Shown here one piece after another: positions 60,333-64,000 of a stretch of 64,000 nucleotides of DNA. The first letter of the stretch is position 1, and each line of letters opens with the position of its first letter. The translations under genes and the position numbers were made by a program. The DNA comes from Flavobacterium covae (lineage in GTDB: Bacteria; Bacteroidota; Bacteroidia; Flavobacteriales; Flavobacteriaceae), in NCBI GenBank assembly GCA_019565575.1, contig CP067379.1, positions 1,860,001-1,924,000 on the forward strand, in the 5' to 3' direction. The notes below the pieces were generated by a model. That model saw only the letters and a program-made list of their open reading frames with translations. It was not told the DNA's origin and searched no databases.

Positions 60333-62059
60333 TAGTTCAATTGCATATCGTTGATGATATTTTTTATTTTAGTGTTCAGTTGTTTTTCTGCTTCTGGAAC
60401 ATCAGCTGTTGAACCAATAGTACAATTTACACTGAAGTAAAATTTAATTTTAGGTTCTGTTCCGCTCGGACGTGCGCAGATTTTACTACCATCTTCTAAG
60501 TAATAAATTAAAACATTTGATTTAGGAACATGAATATCAAATTCTTCATTATTCATAAAATCTTTTCCTTTAGAAGTCAGGTAATCTTCCACACAAACTA
60601 CACGTTCATTATTGATTTCGTTCATTGGATTTTTACGAAGATTTTTCATCATGGCTTCTATTTCAGCTGCTCCATCTATTCCTTTTTTGTAATAGAAATA
60701 AGATGTTCTTTATAAAAACCAAAGTCTACGTAGAGTTCTTCTAATCTTTGATACAATGTTTTACCAGCTTCTTTTGCTTGTGCGGCAATCTCGCAAATTA
60801 ATAGAATTGCACCTACTGCATCTTTATCACGTACAGCATCGCCTACCATAAAACCAAAACTTTCTTCTCCACCGCCAATGAATTTTTGGTTTGGAAAATC
60901 TTTAATAAATTTAGCAATCCATTTAAATCCTGTTAGTCCTACTTTACATTCTACTCCATAAGCCTCTGCTAAATCAAGCATCATAGGAGTTGAAACAATA
61001 GTAGATCCAATAAATTCTGTACCTGTTAATTTATCAGCTTTTTTCCACTGTTCTAATAAGAATGCAGTCATGATTACCATAGTCTGATTTCCGTTTAAAA
61101 GAATCATCTCGTTTTGATTGTTTCGCACGGCAACTCCTAGACGGTCAGAGTCAGGATCGGTTCCAATAACAATATCGGCATTTATTTTATTAGCTAATTC
61201 TACGGCTAGAGTCAAAGCTTCCAGGTTCTTCTGGATTAGGTGATTTTACAGTAGGAAAATTGCCATCTGGGACAGCTTGTTCTTCTACGATATTTAGATC
61301 AGTATATCCAGCAGCGTTTAAAACGTTAGGGATTGCTTTTATAGAGGTGCCGTGTAATGAAGTATAAACAATTTTTAAATCTTTTTTAGCTTCCGTTGTT
61401 GTATTAAAACAGGCATTTTCAAGTGTGCTTTTTAGAAAAGCATCATCTATTTCCTTATCTATATATTCAATGAGAGTTTCGTTTGATTTAAAGTTGATAT
61501 CAGTATACTCTAAAGCCTCAATAGCTTGGATAATTTCTTTGTCTTGTGGAGGTACAATCTGACCTCCATCTTGCCAATACACTTTATAGCCATTGTATTC
61601 GGGTGGATTGTGTGATGCGGTTAGTACAATGCCTACATGACAAGCTAAATATCTAACCGTAAATGATAATTCTGGCGTGGGTCTTAATTCAGAAAATAAA
61701 AAAACCTTAATTCCATTAGCTGAAAAAACATCGGCAACAACTTTCGCTAATGTGTTACTATTAGCGCGGCAGTCATAAGCAATAGCTACTTTTATTTCTT
61801 CGTTTGGAAAACATTTCTTTAAATAATTAGATAAGCCTTGTGTGTTTTTACCTAGAGTATATTTATTAATTCGATTAGTTCCCACTCCCATAATACCGCG
61901 CATACCACCTGTGCCAAATTCTAAATTTTTATAAAAACTATCTTCTAGTTCTTTAGGTGATGAGGTCATCATCTCTTTAATGATTTCTTGGGTTTCGCTA
62001 TCAAAAGTAGGGGTTAACCAAATATTTGCTTTTTCTAAAATTGCCTGTTCAATGTGCAT
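60332..62059 (-). CDS. Phosphoglucomutase/phosphomannomutase family enzyme (two frameshifts)
   Basis: About 575 residues after repair, the length of the large PGM/PMM (PgcA-like) group. The active-site phospho-Ser is in VLTASHNPPEYNGYK; the metal loop is DPDSDRLGVAV; the sugar-binding GGGEESFGFMVGD and the C-terminal phosphate-binding CARPSGTEPKIKFYFS are present. It interconverts hexose 1- and 6-phosphates for envelope sugars. Breaks: GCTTCCAG at 61217-61224 on plus (CTGAAGC expected on the coding strand, giving PEEPEALTLAVEL) and T6 at 60683-60688 (A7 expected). It is coupled to the ABC exporter (TAATG overlap). Confidence 0.92.
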
Positions 62060-62271
62060 AATTCTGTTGTTTTTATAGTCAATTTTTTTTTGTTCTTATT
62101 TATAGCCTTAATTTATTTCTGTTAGAAAATAGTAATATCAAAAGAGTTGATTTTTATCTTCTAGATAGATAATGAAAGGTTGGTTGTGCCAAAAAAATAT
62201 CGGTTATTTGGATTGATTTTTTTCAATAGTCAAAAAAAATAGACCTATTATTGGTACTATGATCTTGATTT

Positions 62272-63222
62272 TTATATCGTTTCTTGAATTTTATATCGCT
62301 CTTCGTTGTTTTTTGTACGAAGAATTATTTCGCCCAAAAAGCCTGCTAAAAATAATTGAGTACCTATAATCATTGTAGTTAGAGCAATGTAAAACCATGG
62401 ATTATGAGTGATTAAAATTGTTTCCTGATGTGTGTAAAGTTTCCAAAGTTTAATAGCACCTATATAGCCTGCTGATAAAAAACCAATTACAAACATTAAA
62501 GTACCCAACAATCCAAATAAATGCATTGGTCTTTTTCCAAATTTACCTAAAAACCAAATGGTAATGAGGTCTAAAAAGCCATTTACAAAACGATCAATAC
62601 CAAATTTAGATTCACCATATTTTCGAGCTTGATGTAGAACTACCTTTTCACCAATTTTTTTAAAGCCAGCGTTTTTTGCTAATACAGGGATATAGCGGTG
62701 CATTTCCCCAAAAACCTCTATGTTTTTTATTACCGTGTTCTTGTATGCCTTTAAACCGCAGTTAAAGTCATTCAGTTGCACGCCTGAAGTTTTTCTAGCG
62801 GCTGCATTAAAAAGTTTAGAAGGTAGATTTTTTGTTAAAGTATTATCATAACGTTTCTTTTTCCAACCTGAAACTAAATCAAAATTTTCTTTAGAAATCA
62901 TTTGGTAAAGTTCTGGTATTTCATCAGGACTGTCTTGTAAATCGGCATCCATAGTAATGACTACACTACCTTCTGCCTTAGCAAAACCAGCATGTAAAGC
63001 CTGACTTTTTCCATAATTGCGCAAAAAACGAATTCCTTTTAAGTTTTCGTTTTTTGATGCTAATTGTTGTATCACTTGCCAAGAATCATCAGTACTTCCG
63101 TCGTCAATAAACAAGACTTCGTATGAATACTGATTCTGAATCATAACACGTTCAATCCATGAAACTAACTCGGGTAATGATTCTTGTTCGTTTAATAAGG
63201 GTATTATAATTGATATATCCAC
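62272..63222 (-). CDS. Family 2 glycosyltransferase, DPM1/ArnC-like
   Basis: 316 residues, intact. The GT-A domain (residues ~1-220) has VLFIDDGSTDDSWQVI, the VITMDADLQDSPDEIPEL DxD-type motif, and NDFNCGLKAYKNTV with HRYIPVLAKNAGFK. Two C-terminal membrane helices (LFGLLGTLMFVIGFLSAGYI and PWFYIALTTMIIGTQLFLAG) anchor it. It probably transfers a sugar to polyprenyl phosphate or lipid. It follows the DUF4199 gene by two bases. Confidence 0.92.
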   Translation of the reverse strand: MDISIIIPLLNEQESLPELVSWIERVMIQNQYSYEVLFIDDGSTDDSWQVIQQLASKNENLKGIRFLRNYGKSQALHAGFAKAEGSVVITMDADLQDSPDEIPELYQMISKENFDLVSGWKKKRYDNTLTKNLPSKLFNAAARKTSGVQLNDFNCGLKAYKNTVIKNIEVFGEMHRYIPVLAKNAGFKKIGEKVVLHQARKYGESKFGIDRFVNGFLDLITIWFLGKFGKRPMHLFGLLGTLMFVIGFLSAGYIGAIKLWKLYTHQETILITHNPWFYIALTTMIIGTQLFLAGFLGEIILRTKNNEERYKIQETI

Positions 63223-63224
63223 TT

Positions 63225-63755
63225 TTATAGTTGATTTGACGATTTTGTTTTGAAAAATGCAGACAAAATTAAACCAAAAATTGCACTTATTAAAATTGTA
63301 AAAATAGTTCCTTTAAAAAAGTTACCTATTGAAAACTGATCTTGCATTTCAAGTTGTTTAATAGATTCTTTAATAACGGATCTAGGCGTTCCAAATTTTT
63401 GAAGCATAGTGCCTGTTTCTTTAATTATAATTTCCTTTACACTTTCTTTTAAAGAAGAATCTATAACATTAAATAAAATTAGTTCAAAAAGAGAACCCAT
63501 AAGTATTCCAATGGTAGTAGCAATAAAATAAGTTGTAAATGTTTCTTTAAAAGTAATCCCTGTTTCAAAATCTTTTGAGTCTTTCTTAGTAATAAAAAAA
63601 TGATAATAAGATAAAGTCCATACTTAATAAAAGTAATCCATCCTGGAAGTAAATAATTCAATATTGGTAAGGTAAATGAAAAGCGTAGTCAATATTGAAA
63701 TGAGTCCTATAACCAATCCGTATTGAACCCCGTTTTTTTTGATAATTTCGTTCAT
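63225..63755 (-). CDS. DUF4199-like membrane protein (two frameshifts)
   Basis: About 176 residues after repair. The start at 63755 gives MNEIIKKNGVQYGLVIGLIS, as in DUF4199 proteins of Bacteroidetes. Four hydrophobic segments are separated by a soluble region with IKETGTMLQKFGTPRSVIKE. Breaks: CTGGAAG at 63643-63649 (CTGAAG expected, giving NIELFTSGWITFIKYG) and A7 at 63595-63601 on plus (T8 expected on the coding strand). DUF4199 genes typically precede a GT2 gene in Flavobacteria; function unknown. A TATATTTG element at 63789-63782 (minus strand) may be its promoter. Confidence 0.75.
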
Positions 63756-63837
63756 AATTTAATGCTCTGATTTTAGATTAACAAATATAAGTATTTTGAT
63801 AGTAAGTAGTTTTAAAATTAAAAATGTTACATAATAA

Positions 63838-63867
63838 TTTGTATATTAAAAAAATATATTACATTTG
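63838..63867 (+). promoter_or_regulatory. Promoter of rpmE2
   Basis: TTTG at 63838-63841, 18-bp spacer, TACATTTG at 63860-63867. It predicts a leader of about 100 bases before the ATG at 63972. Confidence 0.65.
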
Positions 63868-63971
63868 CAGCCTGAATTAAAAGTATTATATAATAAAAGC
63901 TGTTGTAAATCAATACCTTTTAGCGATAAAAGCATCAAGATTGAATACAGCAAAACATAAACAGATTTATT

Positions 63972-64000
63972 ATGAAAAAAGGAATCCATCCAGAAAATTA
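63972..64000 (+). CDS. rpmE2: Ribosomal protein bL31 type B (3' truncated by window end)
   Basis: Only ten codons are visible: MKKGIHPENY(/L). This exact opening is characteristic of the type B (zinc-free) L31 proteins of Bacteroidetes, which continue past the window end. It is preceded by a good promoter and a ~100-base A/T-rich leader. The call rests on ten residues plus the promoter context. Confidence 0.7.

Noticed and set aside
2001..63755. Genome reduction with mass pseudogene formation
   Set aside because: Broken genes have no other mutations: the downstream frames are fully open and conserved, and several are essential.
1..64000. CRISPR array, prophage, toxin-antitoxin or other defence island
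   Set aside because: No regular short repeats with spacers, no cas, phage structural, restriction or toxin genes were seen on either strand.

Overview
The window is AT-rich chromosomal DNA (roughly 30% GC by eye) from a member of the Flavobacteriaceae, most likely a Flavobacterium. Three things point there. The gene families are typical of the group: an OmpA/PD40 outer-membrane protein of the kind that sits next to PorP/SprF genes, a bL31 type B gene, aconitase B, DUF4290 next to murA, a flavobacterial 6S RNA next to zapA, and a long GAPDH. Many genes have promoters of the Bacteroidetes type (TTTG, about 19 bp, TAnnTTTG). Shine-Dalgarno sites are scarce and several genes start with TTG. No prophage, CRISPR array, transposase or conjugative element is visible.

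Layout. 0-8.9 kb: envelope biogenesis (end of an OmpA-family protein, two periplasmic PPIase chaperones, a SWIM zinc-finger protein, a MoxR ATPase, an esterase). 9-17 kb: aconitase B, a short endonuclease V, a LysM-NlpC/P60 peptidoglycan hydrolase, and a translationally coupled DUF1214-like plus membrane acyltransferase-like pair. 17-25.6 kb: GNAT, esterase, GAPDH and HtrA on the minus strand, then dapF-GNAT-mltG and a lysozyme-like protein. 25.6-31.3 kb: RsmI-like methyltransferase, LMW phosphatase, dnaA, thioesterase, YigZ, HAD, ribD. 31.3-42 kb: GNAT-prmC, an FtsX-type permease, hisS, xerD, two beta-barrels, aroQ, a TauE-type permease, and the DUF493-DUF4290-murA operon. 42-48.4 kb: AAA NTPase, recQ-fmt, HU, YqgE, class IV aminotransferase, START-like protein, tRNA-Met. 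48.4-64 kb: orphan PAS histidine kinase, rny-6S RNA-zapA, an M23 peptidase-TonB receptor-lipoprotein group, MsbA-like ABC exporter with phosphohexomutase, GT2, DUF4199, and the first codons of rpmE2. Cell-wall synthesis and remodelling (dapF, murA, mltG, NlpC, M23) and envelope assembly are over-represented, as expected in core chromosome.

The most important property of this sequence is its quality. I count 38 single-base frameshifts in 26 genes, including genes that cannot normally be lost (hisS, murA, prmC, gap, rny, acnB). Every one is repaired by one base, nearly always in a homopolymer. I therefore annotate each such gene as one CDS with the break noted. Five of the breaks share one pattern: an expected CTGAAG reads CTGGAAG. 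That looks like a context-specific base-calling error and may reveal a modified DNA motif.

The other notable structures are a dispersed 270-335 bp intergenic repeat family with terminal inverted repeats (three copies) and a related hairpin element, a 6S RNA candidate, a MurA whose active-site Cys is Asp, and a possible 31-residue membrane protein. I found no convincing undescribed multi-gene system; most of the window is housekeeping.
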